A stretch of 64,000 nt of DNA, from assembly GCA_022826515.1 (NCBI GenBank), contig JAJDUT010000123.1:1-64000 (forward strand), written 5' to 3'. The notes under the pieces were generated by a model. That model saw only the letters and a program-made list of their open reading frames with translations. It was not told the origin of the DNA and did not search any database. Of the stretch, positions 14,908 to 23,134 are shown in pieces. The translations under genes and the position numbers were made by a program. Source of the DNA: Candidatus Latescibacterota bacterium (lineage in GTDB: Bacteria; Latescibacterota; UBA2968; UBA8231). Each line of letters starts with the position of its first letter. The stretch's first letter is position 1.

Positions 14908-17877
14908 TCACCTCGGCACCGCCAAGAGCATGGCGTCTAGTAGGCGTTTTTCGTTGCAGCCTTGAGGATAGAGGGCGGATAGGGCGTTGGCAAGGCGGAG
15001 GAAGTCGGGGCCGCGATCTTGCTCGGCGTCGATTAGCGTCCGCAGGGCGTTGGCGTGGCCGCTGGATTGGAGGAGCATGGCGGTGTGGACGCGGTCGAGG
15101 GTGGTGTCGCCAAGCGTTGCGGCGAGGTGGTCGTCGGAGGATTCGCCGTAGCGGGGGCGCGGCTCCCGGACGAGAGTGGGTGCGCCGTCCTGCAAGTCGG
15201 GGAAGAGCGTTTGCTGCAAGCTGGTGTGTGGGTCGCTTTCGATGTAGTTGGCTGCGGCGGCAGCGCCGTCCTCGCCGAAGAGCTTTTTGGCGCGCTCGGA
15301 CACTGGCAGTAGGCGGACGACGCCCTTTTCTTGGCCGATGATGCGGTCGGTCCAAGTGTCGAGAGCAATGCCCATGGGCTGGGCGAAGCGGCGCACGACA
15401 TCGAAGGGGAGCGCAAATCCCGTGGCTGCGGCTTTGGCGACAGCTTCTTCGTCGGCCTCGTCGTCTTGTTGCTGATTTTCTGCAACAGGAGTTGTGCTCT
15501 GGAGCGTCCACAGGAAGAGTGCGGTTAGGCGGGCGTCCTCTTCGAGTGCGCCGGACAGGCCATTGCGCGCTTGCGCCTCTGCGGTGCCGAGCACCTGTTG
15601 CAGTGCGGCGCGCCCGACTACCTCCCAGACTTTCTCCAAGTAATCGGGCAGGTCGATTATATCGCCCTCGGCGGTTTCGACGGCGCGGTAGCGGCTGAAG
15701 ATTTCGAGCGCTGGGCCGATGCAGGCGAAGACCAGATCGGCACCACGGATGCCTTCGGCCTGCAAGCGCTCGATCCAGTCAGCGACGCGGATCGGTAGTT
15801 CGCGCAGGACATCGGCCCAGTCGCCGATGGGGGCGTTTTCGGGACGTGGACGGCAGATGAGGTGGACGCTGGTGGCGAGGGCGGCGGTGTCGCGTGCGTT
15901 GAGTCTGGAACCCATCTCGGTTGCTACCGGCCAAGAGCCGGTGATAGTCCAGCCGCCTTGGATCATGCCAGAGAGCAGCGCCTCCCATCCCTCGGTGGTT
16001 TTGTGGGCGAAGACGACGGAGCCTACTCCATCTTCGCTCAGCACACGCCGGCCTTCGGCGAAGGCTTTCGCCATTCTCAACTCATAGAAGCTGTGGTCCT
16101 TTGCGGTGCCGTTTACGAATCGCGAAGGGTCCTGAATCGCTTCCTCTCGTTTGGGAGAAAGAGGGTTCTTCGGATCGAAGGGGTCCTGTAACAGCGGGTC
16201 ATTCGGCAACGCACGTTTGAACCACACTAAGAAGAAATCGGATAGGTCCGCATAGGCAACCGCGTCGTAGTAAGGCGGGTCGGTGAACCAGACGCTAGCT
16301 GTTTGATCGGGCAACGGGTGCTGAGTGGCGTCGGCCGATTGAATTTGCCCGATCTCTTTGAAAGGGATACAAACGGACTCAATAGCATCCGCCATTCGGC
16401 TAGCTTGGCTTAGAACTGAACCTGTAGCCTCGGTCCAAGGATTAGCTTCCGCAAAATCCCAGACTATTGGCAATGCTTGTCGGGCGAGAGCTTGGACGGG
16501 ACATTCTGCATCTGATTTCCATCGGGCTGAGGCAACCAGAAAGTCCGCCATTCGGCCAATTAGTATCGATGTGGCCGGTGCTCTCCCTTCTTTCAGTCCA
16601 ACAGAGATCAACCGCCCCAACACCCCCAACGCCACCTTCTGCCGTTCCGTGAACAGGTCGCCCCAAGTTTTCATTCCATAGAGCAATACGCGGAAACCTG
16701 AATTTCCTCTCTGCCGTTCGATGGGCAACGGCTCATCCGGCACCGGACAAAGTCCCTGCTTTCCGCCCCGCTCCCATTCCTCCAGAATCTGCGCTATCCG
16801 CTCCTGAGCTTTCCGCACCGCCTCGTAGTCTGCATCGTTGGGCAGCCGATAGTGCCGCCCCACCTGTCCACACTTGAGCGTCACCACCGCCGTCATCCGC
16901 GCCCCACCTGTCCGTCGTCCCTCTGCGTCAAAAATCACATCCGCGCCACCCCGCTCAGCCGCAAGCTGTGCTCGCACCCGCTCTGGCGGCAGCACCGCGC
17001 CGCAGCACAGACAAGTCGCCCGCGCCCGCGCCACCGTGCCGCCACTCACTTCTTTATCCGTCTCTGGCTCAAACACCTCGAACTCGACGCTCGGCGGCTC
17101 CCCCTCACATCGCTCGACTCGATGCCGCAGCGCCCACTTGCGCTTGGCCTTCTTGCACAGCCAAAACGAACGCATCAGCGGAATCTCCGCGCCGCAGTTG
17201 GGCGCTTCGCAACGCACCGTCCGCGCCCACAAATAGGCAATCGGCGTCGCCCCGTCCGGGTCCTTGGGATACAGATCGGCCAACTCCTGCTCGGCCTGCT
17301 GCTTAATCTCGCCGCCGACCCGGCGCAATTCCTCGGCCAGCCCCGGCCCGTGGCGCGGAATATCCTCCAACATCACCTTGAGAATCAGGCACGCCACCGG
17401 ATTCAGATCGCTGGCGAACGCCTCGCAGCCCAGCCGCAACGCCTCCAGCGGAATCGAACCCCCACCCGCAAACGGGTCCACTACAAGCGGCGGCTCCTCG
17501 CCATGCGCCGCCTTCACCAGCGCCCGACTCACGTCGAGATGGGTGCGATCCGCAGCATTTTTCCAGTTGGCGAAGTTGGCGATGAACGACAGCAACCCTT
17601 GGCGCAGTTCTACGTCATTCGTCGGTGGCTGCCGCACCTTGCGCAGAATTTTCCGCGCTTGCTGCTTAAACTCCTCCGGGCAGTGCTCGTCACACGGGTC
17701 CGGTAGCAGCAACGCCAGCAATACCGCCCGCGACGAGGCCAACGGCCGCCGCGCCCACCACAGGTGCAGCGTCGAGGGGTGGCCGTGCCGAATCGACTTT
17801 TCTCGCGCCGCGTGTTTGGAAACCTCGGCGATGGGGAAATCGACTTCAGCGAGACGCTTGCATTCGCGGGGGATCAC
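14908..17877 (-). CDS. DUF1156-containing DNA adenine methyltransferase
   Basis: The DUF1156 N-terminus is clear (HGHPSTLHLWWARRPLASSR, residues ~32-51). It is followed by the SAM-binding motif VVDPFAGGGSIPLEAL near 137-152, a Cys-rich insertion (CEAPNCGAE and ATCLCCGAVLPPERV) likely to bind zinc, and the catalytic TDPPYYD motif around residue 535, typical of N6-adenine methylases. The start is GTG at 17877, overlapping the HEPN stop as GTGA. Methylases of this class mark host DNA in helicase-methylase-ATPase/DISARM-related systems. The direct coupling to a HEPN-MNT pair upstream and an ATPase/Toprim pair downstream is unusual. Recognition sequence cannot be read from the gene. Confidence 0.85.
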   Translation of the reverse strand: MIPRECKRLAEVDFPIAEVSKHAAREKSIRHGHPSTLHLWWARRPLASSRAVLLALLLPDPCDEHCPEEFKQQARKILRKVRQPPTNDVELRQGLLSFIANFANWKNAADRTHLDVSRALVKAAHGEEPPLVVDPFAGGGSIPLEALRLGCEAFASDLNPVACLILKVMLEDIPRHGPGLAEELRRVGGEIKQQAEQELADLYPKDPDGATPIAYLWARTVRCEAPNCGAEIPLMRSFWLCKKAKRKWALRHRVERCEGEPPSVEFEVFEPETDKEVSGGTVARARATCLCCGAVLPPERVRAQLAAERGGADVIFDAEGRRTGGARMTAVVTLKCGQVGRHYRLPNDADYEAVRKAQERIAQILEEWERGGKQGLCPVPDEPLPIERQRGNSGFRVLLYGMKTWGDLFTERQKVALGVLGRLISVGLKEGRAPATSILIGRMADFLVASARWKSDAECPVQALARQALPIVWDFAEANPWTEATGSVLSQASRMADAIESVCIPFKEIGQIQSADATQHPLPDQTASVWFTDPPYYDAVAYADLSDFFLVWFKRALPNDPLLQDPFDPKNPLSPKREEAIQDPSRFVNGTAKDHSFYELRMAKAFAEGRRVLSEDGVGSVVFAHKTTEGWEALLSGMIQGGWTITGSWPVATEMGSRLNARDTAALATSVHLICRPRPENAPIGDWADVLRELPIRVADWIERLQAEGIRGADLVFACIGPALEIFSRYRAVETAEGDIIDLPDYLEKVWEVVGRAALQQVLGTAEAQARNGLSGALEEDARLTALFLWTLQSTTPVAENQQQDDEADEEAVAKAAATGFALPFDVVRRFAQPMGIALDTWTDRIIGQEKGVVRLLPVSERAKKLFGEDGAAAAANYIESDPHTSLQQTLFPDLQDGAPTLVREPRPRYGESSDDHLAATLGDTTLDRVHTAMLLQSSGHANALRTLIDAEQDRGPDFLRLANALSALYPQGCNEKRLLDAMLLAVPR

Positions 17878-18266
17878 AGTACGCGTTCCTCAGCCCAGCG
17901 GACGACGGCTTCGGCGATGGCTAGTGCTTCCAGATAATGCTGTTCGGTGACTGGCTGGTTCATAGGGTAGCGAGTAACTGTGGCGAACCGAGTGAGCTTT
18001 CTGGCCTGTCCGACGGCGTCCGGGATCGCTTCGCCTGCTTCCTTGAGTAGGGAAAACAATCGGGCCAAATCATGCACGTAGGGGAAGTCGATGCCGTGCT
18101 TGATCAGCAACGCCTTGACGGCTTTCTCGGCTGCTTGCTGGGCCTCAAAGCACAGGTCTTCTAGATAGGCTTGTGGTACACGGTTTTTCGCTATCGCTAG
18201 GCTGCTTCTGGCACGATTCATCCATTCACGAGGATCGTCGGCAGGAAAACGCTCAGGTTCCTTCAT
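17874..18266 (-). CDS. HEPN-domain protein (toxin of an MNT-HEPN pair)
   Basis: This 130-residue helical protein has typical HEPN features: EWMNRARSSLAIAK, CFEAQQAAEKAVKALLIKHG, PYVHDLARLFSLL and a TRYP segment before the final helix. It belongs to the PF05168-like group. The strict RX4-6H ribonuclease motif of HEPN nucleases is not evident, so activity is uncertain. It overlaps the nucleotidyltransferase gene by 14 bases at its start and the DUF1156 methylase by four bases at its end. In known MNT-HEPN modules the MNT protein adds nucleotides to the HEPN toxin and neutralises it. Confidence 0.85.
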   Translation of the reverse strand: MKEPERFPADDPREWMNRARSSLAIAKNRVPQAYLEDLCFEAQQAAEKAVKALLIKHGIDFPYVHDLARLFSLLKEAGEAIPDAVGQARKLTRFATVTRYPMNQPVTEQHYLEALAIAEAVVRWAEERVL

Positions 18267-18579
18267 ATACGACTCTGCCTTCTTGCAATGCCGGCTTGAC
18301 GATCATCGCGTGGCTATCCTTATACCGCTCTACATCGTCGGGCGTGACGACAACAGCATCAACGGCTGCGCCGACGCCATCGAGATTCATATAAATATCG
18401 CCCATGAGTTCAAGCGCGTCCGCACCTTCCTTGATGATGAGCAGATCGACGTCGCTATGGCGATTCATGTCACCGCGAGCAGCAGACCCGAAGAGGATGA
18501 TCTTCTCCGGTTGCGCCACCTCTACAATGCGCTGGATGATATCGTCCAACGTTTGTTGGTCAAGTATCCTCTTGTTCAT
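18253..18579 (-). CDS. minimal nucleotidyltransferase (MNT antitoxin of the MNT-HEPN pair)
   Basis: The 108-residue protein contains the pol-beta-superfamily signature ILFGSAARGDMNRHSDVDLL, with GS and the DxD metal ligands, and a third acidic residue in AVDAVVV. This fits a minimal nucleotidyltransferase such as MntA. The ATG at 18579 follows GGAGAG and overlaps the stop of a 37-codon ORF (ATGA). A longer frame upstream to 18777 lacks family similarity. The HEPN gene overlaps its end. Known relatives AMPylate or otherwise modify the HEPN toxin. Confidence 0.88.
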   Translation of the reverse strand: MNKRILDQQTLDDIIQRIVEVAQPEKIILFGSAARGDMNRHSDVDLLIIKEGADALELMGDIYMNLDGVGAAVDAVVVTPDDVERYKDSHAMIVKPALQEGRVVYEGT

Positions 18580-18689
18580 GGCTTCTCTCCTAGCAGCAAG
18601 CCGCGCCTGCCCAGTGCCTCTCGCGTACGGTCGATTTCCGCCGCCAAGATCGCCTCGTCCGGCAAAGCAGTTTTGTATTCGGTAGCCAT
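18576..18689 (-). CDS. 37-residue small ORF coupled to the MNT gene
   Basis: Translation from ATG at 18689 gives a peptide beginning MATEYKTALPDEAILAAEID and ending in GLLLGEKP; its TGA overlaps the MNT start codon as ATGA. No domain is recognised. The coupling and acidic/amphipathic make-up suggest a real small protein or a translational leader that sets MNT expression. It could also be the remnant of a longer gene. Confidence 0.45.
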   Translation of the reverse strand: MATEYKTALPDEAILAAEIDRTREALGRRGLLLGEKP

Positions 18690-18709
18690 GCGTCATCAAT
18701 GGACAGAGC

Positions 18710-18913
18710 TTATCCCCGCTCCAGTTCGGCCGGGTGCATGCTGAGGTATTCTCGGACCTCCAACTGCATTCGGTCAACCTCGGCGAGAAATCCCGACACG
18801 GAACCTCGGTAATTTTCAGGATGGGTTTCTATCTTGCGTAGATGGGCTATTTGACGTTGAAAATGCGCGATTCGTCCAAGGGTGACGTCGAGTTCTCGAT
18901 CGTTTGCAATCAT
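18710..18913 (-). CDS. small helical protein, unknown function
   Basis: ATG at 18913 lies six bases after GGGGAG, giving 67 residues starting MIANDRELDVTLGRIAHFQR and ending in a helical EVDRMQLEVREYLSMHPAE segment. The frame stays open upstream to 19465, but that part is antisense-like to VapC and holds the palindromes, so the shorter form is chosen. The sequence looks like a two-helix coiled-coil peptide. I do not recognise a named family, though similar small proteins are often seen beside toxin-antitoxin genes. It lies 20 bases before the 37-residue ORF. Confidence 0.6.
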   Translation of the reverse strand: MIANDRELDVTLGRIAHFQRQIAHLRKIETHPENYRGSVSGFLAEVDRMQLEVREYLSMHPAELERG

Positions 18914-18936
18914 GATCATCTCCCCGTGATTTCGGT

Positions 18937-19088
18937 ATTTGCCAGACGCCGTCTGGCAAATCGCTTGTTGAGGGAATTGATTAGATTCTCCAGACACTGT
19001 CTGCAGATTTCCGCTGGATTCAGATTCTGCAGACGCTGTCTGCAGAATCTCCCTCCCTCCCAATTTTTCAGACGCTGTCTGAAAAATT
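18937..19088. repeat. cluster of four CAGAC-n-GTCTG palindromes with covarying flanks
   Basis: Four hairpins are centred at about 18949, 18997, 19036 and 19075. They share the core CAGACGCTGTCTG or a close variant, but each has different flanks that still pair: 12-bp arms at 18937-18961, ~10-bp arms with one mismatch at 18987-19007, 13-bp arms at 19022-19050, and 12-bp arms at 19062-19088. Centre spacings are 48, 39 and 39 bases, all multiples of three. They lie between the VapC gene and the 67-residue gene. Confidence 0.85.
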
Positions 19089-19133
19089 CGTTCGGCTTGA
19101 CCACCAAGCAACGCCGCCGGTGGAAACCGACGA

Positions 19134-19577
19134 TCATCCACTGGCCCAAGGATTGACGACTTCAACGCCGGTATTGCGGAACTCACTTGCATTTCGCGTG
19201 ACGATAGTGAGGCCGTGCCGTGCCGCCGTTGCCGCGAGAAAGGCGTCCGGCAGATGGTCTTCAAGTGCTTCGCCTCTGCGCCGCCTCTCTTCCATGATGC
19301 GAGCGCACTCGCGAGCGTCGTCCAAAGTCCAAGCGAATATCCGATCCTCAAAGAGCTCGTCGAGCAGGTTCTGAAACCGCTCGGCGAGGGCGTCACGTCT
19401 CCGTCCGGCATCGAGGAGGCCAATGCCGTTGAGAATTTCCCAGACAGTAATAGATGCAAGACCAATTCCTTGGTCGGTGATCTTATCCAGAAACGCAGCG
19501 ACGCACGGCTCTGGATGCGGGCGCATCATTTCCGATACGACATTCGCATCGAGGAGCCAACCAACAGGAACGTTCAC
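19134..19577 (-). CDS. VapC-type PIN-domain toxin (FitB-like)
   Basis: A 147-residue PIN domain with the first acidic residue in GWLLDANVVSEMMRP, the helix glutamate in TVWEILNGIG, and the later acidic pair around LEDHLPDAFLAATAARHG, followed by TIVTRNASEF. This is the complete catalytic set of VapC/FitB ribonucleases, which cut RNA using Mg2+ or Mn2+. The start overlaps the antitoxin stop by four bases, the usual VapBC arrangement. A palindrome cluster lies just downstream. Confidence 0.9.
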   Translation of the reverse strand: MNVPVGWLLDANVVSEMMRPHPEPCVAAFLDKITDQGIGLASITVWEILNGIGLLDAGRRRDALAERFQNLLDELFEDRIFAWTLDDARECARIMEERRRRGEALEDHLPDAFLAATAARHGLTIVTRNASEFRNTGVEVVNPWASG

Positions 19578-19831
19578 GTCTCACTCTCACCGGCGAACTC
19601 GACCTTCCGATATGCGTAGTGCCTAGACTCCGGCAACTCGACCCCATGCTCGGGGCCAAAATACCGCCTGAAAGCCTCGGAAGGCGTTGCGCGGCGCTCG
19701 GCCTTGGCACGTTTCTCGCGGATCAGACGGCGGATGAATTCTTCCATTGACACGCCGACTTGGCGCGCTTCCCGTTTGAGCCAGGCTTTGTCCGCCGGGT
19801 CGATATCGCGGACAGTGACAGTGGAACTCAT
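19574..19831 (-). CDS. VapB/FitA-like ribbon-helix-helix antitoxin
   Basis: The N-terminus (STVTVRDIDPADKAWLKREA, then GVSMEEFIRRLI) is a ribbon-helix-helix DNA-binding domain as in FitA. The C-terminal half (SEAFRRYFGPEHGVELPE) is the segment that wraps and inhibits the PIN toxin. It precedes and overlaps VapC. Such antitoxins repress their own promoter, which would lie in the A+T-rich 213-base gap at 19832-20044. Confidence 0.88.
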   Translation of the reverse strand: MSSTVTVRDIDPADKAWLKREARQVGVSMEEFIRRLIREKRAKAERRATPSEAFRRYFGPEHGVELPESRHYAYRKVEFAGESET

Positions 19832-20044
19832 CGCGGCCTCCTTATCGGTTTGGACAACCGAAAAAGCCTAATGATAGCAAAATATGCTGTCAAGTATGCT
19901 TCAGGCATTGATTTGCGAAATCCTCAACAAACCGCAAGAATACCTTTATTTTCTCGACGCGTACCACACGAAAAGTATTGGAATAGTCGGAGCAACTAGG
20001 ACACATCGTGTAGCTTCCCTGATCTAGCTGTTTTGAAAGCGTCA

Positions 20045-21592
20045 TCAGAAATTTATGAAGCCGAAGCGGTTTCGTTTCAATTCAGCCAAAAATGATTGTC
20101 CTTCGTCTCTCAGTGTTTTCTCGCGCCACACTTGATAGATCAGAAGCCAAAAGCGGTCCTTCTCTCGGATCTCCATACCCTTCAACTTATCCGCACGTCT
20201 TCGTATCGCACCCCGAATGCTTTTAACCCCGTAGCGTTTTGCGTACTCTAGCAATAACACATTCGAGAGGCAGTCGTCTATCTCGATAACCTCTTGGAGC
20301 TTGTCCTTCGGTGTACTCAACTGAAGATTATGTTTGAGCGAGTAATACAAGGCATGGGCGATGGCATCCGGAAAGATTCTCTGAATTCCGATCTCTAGGA
20401 GCTGTTCGGTAAAATCAAGAATGACTTTCTCGATTCCATCATAGCGATGCTTGTCGAACACATGCTCGTCTAAGATTGGAGCAAGGTATGGATATAGCAG
20501 TGCTAAGTTAATACTCTCCTGAACGAAGAGGCGCTTCGCTCGGCTATTGAGAGTCCGGGGAACCATCTTTATAGCGTAGTTCAAAACGGCATATGTTTCC
20601 GCTCCATGCGCTAGTTTCAGTGCCAAGTCTAAGAGCGAACGAATCGTCCCGAAGTGAACGGTTTTGCCTTTGGCTGGCAATCGGAAGGTATTCAACTCTC
20701 GAACCCAGTCTTCTTTGATTGGAAGTGGCATCGGCAAGATCTCAGTCTTATTGCCGTTCAGAGCAAGCTCGTATTCGCGCAGTTGCATTCCAAGGTCATG
20801 GATGAATTTTTCAGCTTCGTCGTGGGTTTTAGCGTAAAAGGTGTAGTCGTCAATATAGCGGCTAAACCGCTTGTATCCCTTTTGGATCATCTCATAATCA
20901 ATTCTGGTCAGTATTATCTCTGAGACGACGTTGGATGAATGTGGCCCGATCAAGAGTCCATTGGTCTGTCCATCTCGGATACCTTGGGTGACTCTGTCCA
21001 GAAGATTTCCCTCCAATGAGACCGAGTGGTTCTTTTTAGACTTACTACGCCCATGCAGTGCCCATGGGATTGAGTGGGTGTAGATGCTGGGAAAGCAATT
21101 CGATATATCAGTACAAGCGATATAATGCGCCCCCGTCATTTCGCGAATGTCTGCTTCTTCGTTCTCGAAGCGTTCCTTTCCTTCGTAATTCATCTGGAAA
21201 ACACGCTCACTTGACATTTTCCGAACAAAGAGACGGCTCACGGGTATCTTCGGTTTTGCACAGTGCCCTTTGATTTTCGCCCAATGCCGCTTCAGAGCTA
21301 GACACTGGACAATATGACTTTCGGGATGGGGAACCCCCATCTGACGAGGGATATTGACGTCGCGTAGAGGTTCGTAGCGGATAAAATCGTGCTTTCGTTT
21401 CTTGAGGAGCTTATCCAAATTTTTTGGGTCATTTTCTGTTGTTAGCTTTAGAAGAATGTCCGGTACATGGTCTGAAAGTCCTTCGGAGGTAAAGCATGGC
21501 GGAAGTTTTTCGCTGAATAGGCCATAGTCAACCAAGCCTACGAATGCCTCGTCCTCCGAAAGGCCGAGCCCTGTTGTTTGTCTTCTTACCAT
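20045..21592 (-). CDS. reverse transcriptase, Abi/unknown-group (DRT-like) type
   Basis: A 515-residue protein with all core RT motifs: CTDISNCFPSIY (catalytic Asp near residue 162), QTNGLLIGPHSSN, RFSRYIDDYTFY (YIDD near 247-249) and LALNGNKTEI. There is no maturase or endonuclease domain of a group II intron and no retron-like tail. The C-terminal ~200 residues form an alpha-helical region (LLYPYLAPIL, ALYYSLKH), as in AbiA/AbiK/DRT proteins, many of which act in phage defence. Its start codon shares one base with the upstream stop (TAATG), tying it to the ATP-binding gene. G+C is lower than in the neighbours. No ncRNA gene is visible. The exact RT class cannot be fixed without alignment. 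Confidence 0.88.
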   Translation of the reverse strand: MVRRQTTGLGLSEDEAFVGLVDYGLFSEKLPPCFTSEGLSDHVPDILLKLTTENDPKNLDKLLKKRKHDFIRYEPLRDVNIPRQMGVPHPESHIVQCLALKRHWAKIKGHCAKPKIPVSRLFVRKMSSERVFQMNYEGKERFENEEADIREMTGAHYIACTDISNCFPSIYTHSIPWALHGRSKSKKNHSVSLEGNLLDRVTQGIRDGQTNGLLIGPHSSNVVSEIILTRIDYEMIQKGYKRFSRYIDDYTFYAKTHDEAEKFIHDLGMQLREYELALNGNKTEILPMPLPIKEDWVRELNTFRLPAKGKTVHFGTIRSLLDLALKLAHGAETYAVLNYAIKMVPRTLNSRAKRLFVQESINLALLYPYLAPILDEHVFDKHRYDGIEKVILDFTEQLLEIGIQRIFPDAIAHALYYSLKHNLQLSTPKDKLQEVIEIDDCLSNVLLLEYAKRYGVKSIRGAIRRRADKLKGMEIREKDRFWLLIYQVWREKTLRDEGQSFLAELKRNRFGFINF

Positions 21593-22404
21593 TACACTGT
21601 GCTACGCTCCTTCCACAGCCGAACCGTAAAGCGGTACTCCTCTGCGATCAGGTCCGGCTCGGTGCCGTTGTGGGCCAACATGCCAGGAATGATCTTGTTC
21701 CGAATGCCCATGCCGCGAGGATCGACATACCCATAGTCGCGCATCACGTTGACCAGCGTCTGGTTGCGTGCGTAGCGTGCGCCGGAGGCGATTTTCTCGG
21801 GCGTCAGCGTATGGGGCAGGTTCCCAGGACTTACGATTTCGAGGCGATTAGAGAAGATGGTCAACATAACGCCCGTGTCCGCAATGCTATAGTCGCAGTG
21901 GACGAGGGCATTCCCCACGGCTTCTCGAATCACATCCTCCGGGTATTCCCAGCGGTCGATTCTCCTAGTGCCTTCCAGATTAGACCTCGGCGTCGTATTT
22001 CGCCGCACGAAATCCCAAGCCTGATCGACCAGCCCTGATTCGACTAGGGAACCGTCTTGGGCACAGAGTGGAACCAATGGTCCCTTCAGGTCCTCATCGG
22101 CACGGACCGCGTGAGCTGAGCTCTCGTCGGAATAGCATATAGCACGGATGCCCGATTGAGGAAGAAACTGCTTGGGATTTTTTCCGAACAGCAGCATCCC
22201 GTCGATGGTCGCAGTCATTTGCTCGTGAGAGGTCGTCGCCAGTCTCAGATGCAATAACAGCTTCCACCACTCGTCAACCTCATTCTCGCCGGGAGCATAA
22301 CCGCCTAAGACGCGGACAAAGTAGTCCCGTAAGCGGCGCAGGTCGAAGATGTCGGTGGTCGCGTCCAGCACCATCTTGTCGGCTGTGAGTATCCCCTTTT
22401 TCAT
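21592..22404 (-). CDS. Schlafen/AlbA-type ATP-binding protein lacking the N-terminal AlbA domain
   Basis: The C-terminal half has the GHKL-like ATP-binding region of COG2865 proteins: PEDVIREAVGNALVHCDYSI, RLEIVSPGNLPHTLTPEKI and GYVDPRGMGIRN. Full-length relatives carry an AlbA_2 (Schlafen) domain of about 120 residues first; here the protein begins directly with the following segment (KKGILTADKMVLDATTDIF). ATG at 22404 overlaps the stop of the helicase C-terminal part (ATGA), and its own stop overlaps the reverse-transcriptase start. It may be a naturally shortened form, or the AlbA part may have been lost. Such proteins are annotated as regulators or RecG-like, but no helicase motifs are present. 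Confidence 0.75.
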   Translation of the reverse strand: MKKGILTADKMVLDATTDIFDLRRLRDYFVRVLGGYAPGENEVDEWWKLLLHLRLATTSHEQMTATIDGMLLFGKNPKQFLPQSGIRAICYSDESSAHAVRADEDLKGPLVPLCAQDGSLVESGLVDQAWDFVRRNTTPRSNLEGTRRIDRWEYPEDVIREAVGNALVHCDYSIADTGVMLTIFSNRLEIVSPGNLPHTLTPEKIASGARYARNQTLVNVMRDYGYVDPRGMGIRNKIIPGMLAHNGTEPDLIAEEYRFTVRLWKERSTV

Positions 22405-23134
22405 GATCCGTTCTTCGCTCCGTAGTGCCCTTCATCTTCTCGCACTTCCATCGGTTTGGTCATCGCGTTCACGTCTAACCAGTAATGCTGCACCCTGATA
22501 ACCTCATGCCACGGGAACCGGGCTGGGTCTTTAATCGGCTCCTGAAGCTCTGGGGAGTTGGCGCAGTTGGTCACCACGTAGAGCCAGTAGCATTCGCGGC
22601 GATCCTCGGCGACGCGACGCTCATTGGGCGTCAGTAGGATACTGCCAGTAGCGGCGGCGAGACCTTTTATCTCGATCAGGCGCAACTCGCCGGACGCTGG
22701 ATCGAGGCTGGTTATATCGTAGCCAAGATTTTTCTCGTGGACATCTTCGACCTGACGGCCCTGCGCGGTCTCGTACTCCATGACCACCCGCATGGCCGTC
22801 ATCTCGGTTTCGGGATGTGGGCGCAAGCGCCGGACATCGAGGGTCTCGCGTTCGGGATGGGGCAGGATCAAGACGCTGGCGAGCCGCTCAACGCCCTGTA
22901 AGGTCAGTGCCCGCTGCCGCTCAAACTCATCGCGCCGACGGTCGCGGCGCGCCATCACTTCGGCATGGCGGGCTTCGGCCTGCGCCAAACGGCCCTCAGC
23001 GCCGATTACGTTGTTATCCTTTTCCTCGGCGGCGCGGCCAATCTCCTCATCGGTCCGTTGTAGAACCTCCGTCAAGGACAGTTCGACGTGATCGGCAATG
23101 CGCTCGACTTCGGCCAGACGCTCGGTGCGAACTC
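22401..23134 (-). CDS. C-terminal part of the island helicase (DUF3883 domain), displaced by a frameshift
   Basis: From about 23134 downward this frame continues the helicase: RTERLAEVERIADHVELSL, a charged coiled coil (AEARHAEVMARRDRRRDEFE), then the DUF3883 domain with GYDITSLDPASGELRLIEIKG and YWLYVVTNC. The D...EIK pattern is PD-(D/E)XK nuclease-like. The frame is open up to 23264, but the part above 23134 is merely antisense-frame overlap with the helicase body. There is no good independent start near the junction, so it is best read as the end of the same protein. Its stop overlaps the next start by four bases. Confidence 0.75.

Noticed and set aside
16852..17706. 284-aa plus-strand ORF opposite the DUF1156 methylase
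   Set aside because: Arginine/proline-rich antisense product of a G+C-rich gene whose own strand encodes clear motifs.
18937..19088. Possible CRISPR array
   Set aside because: Repeats are palindromes with changing flanks and spacers of 15-30 bases that are not unique protospacer-like, and no cas gene is nearby.
18920..19465. Upstream extension of the 67-residue protein to 251 residues
   Set aside because: It would run antisense-frame through the VapC gene, has low-complexity content, and a ribosome site exists for the short form.
19832..20044. Retron-type ncRNA next to the reverse transcriptase
   Set aside because: The gap is downstream of the RT, no inverted a1/a2 repeats or conserved stem were seen, and the RT lacks retron-like spacing.
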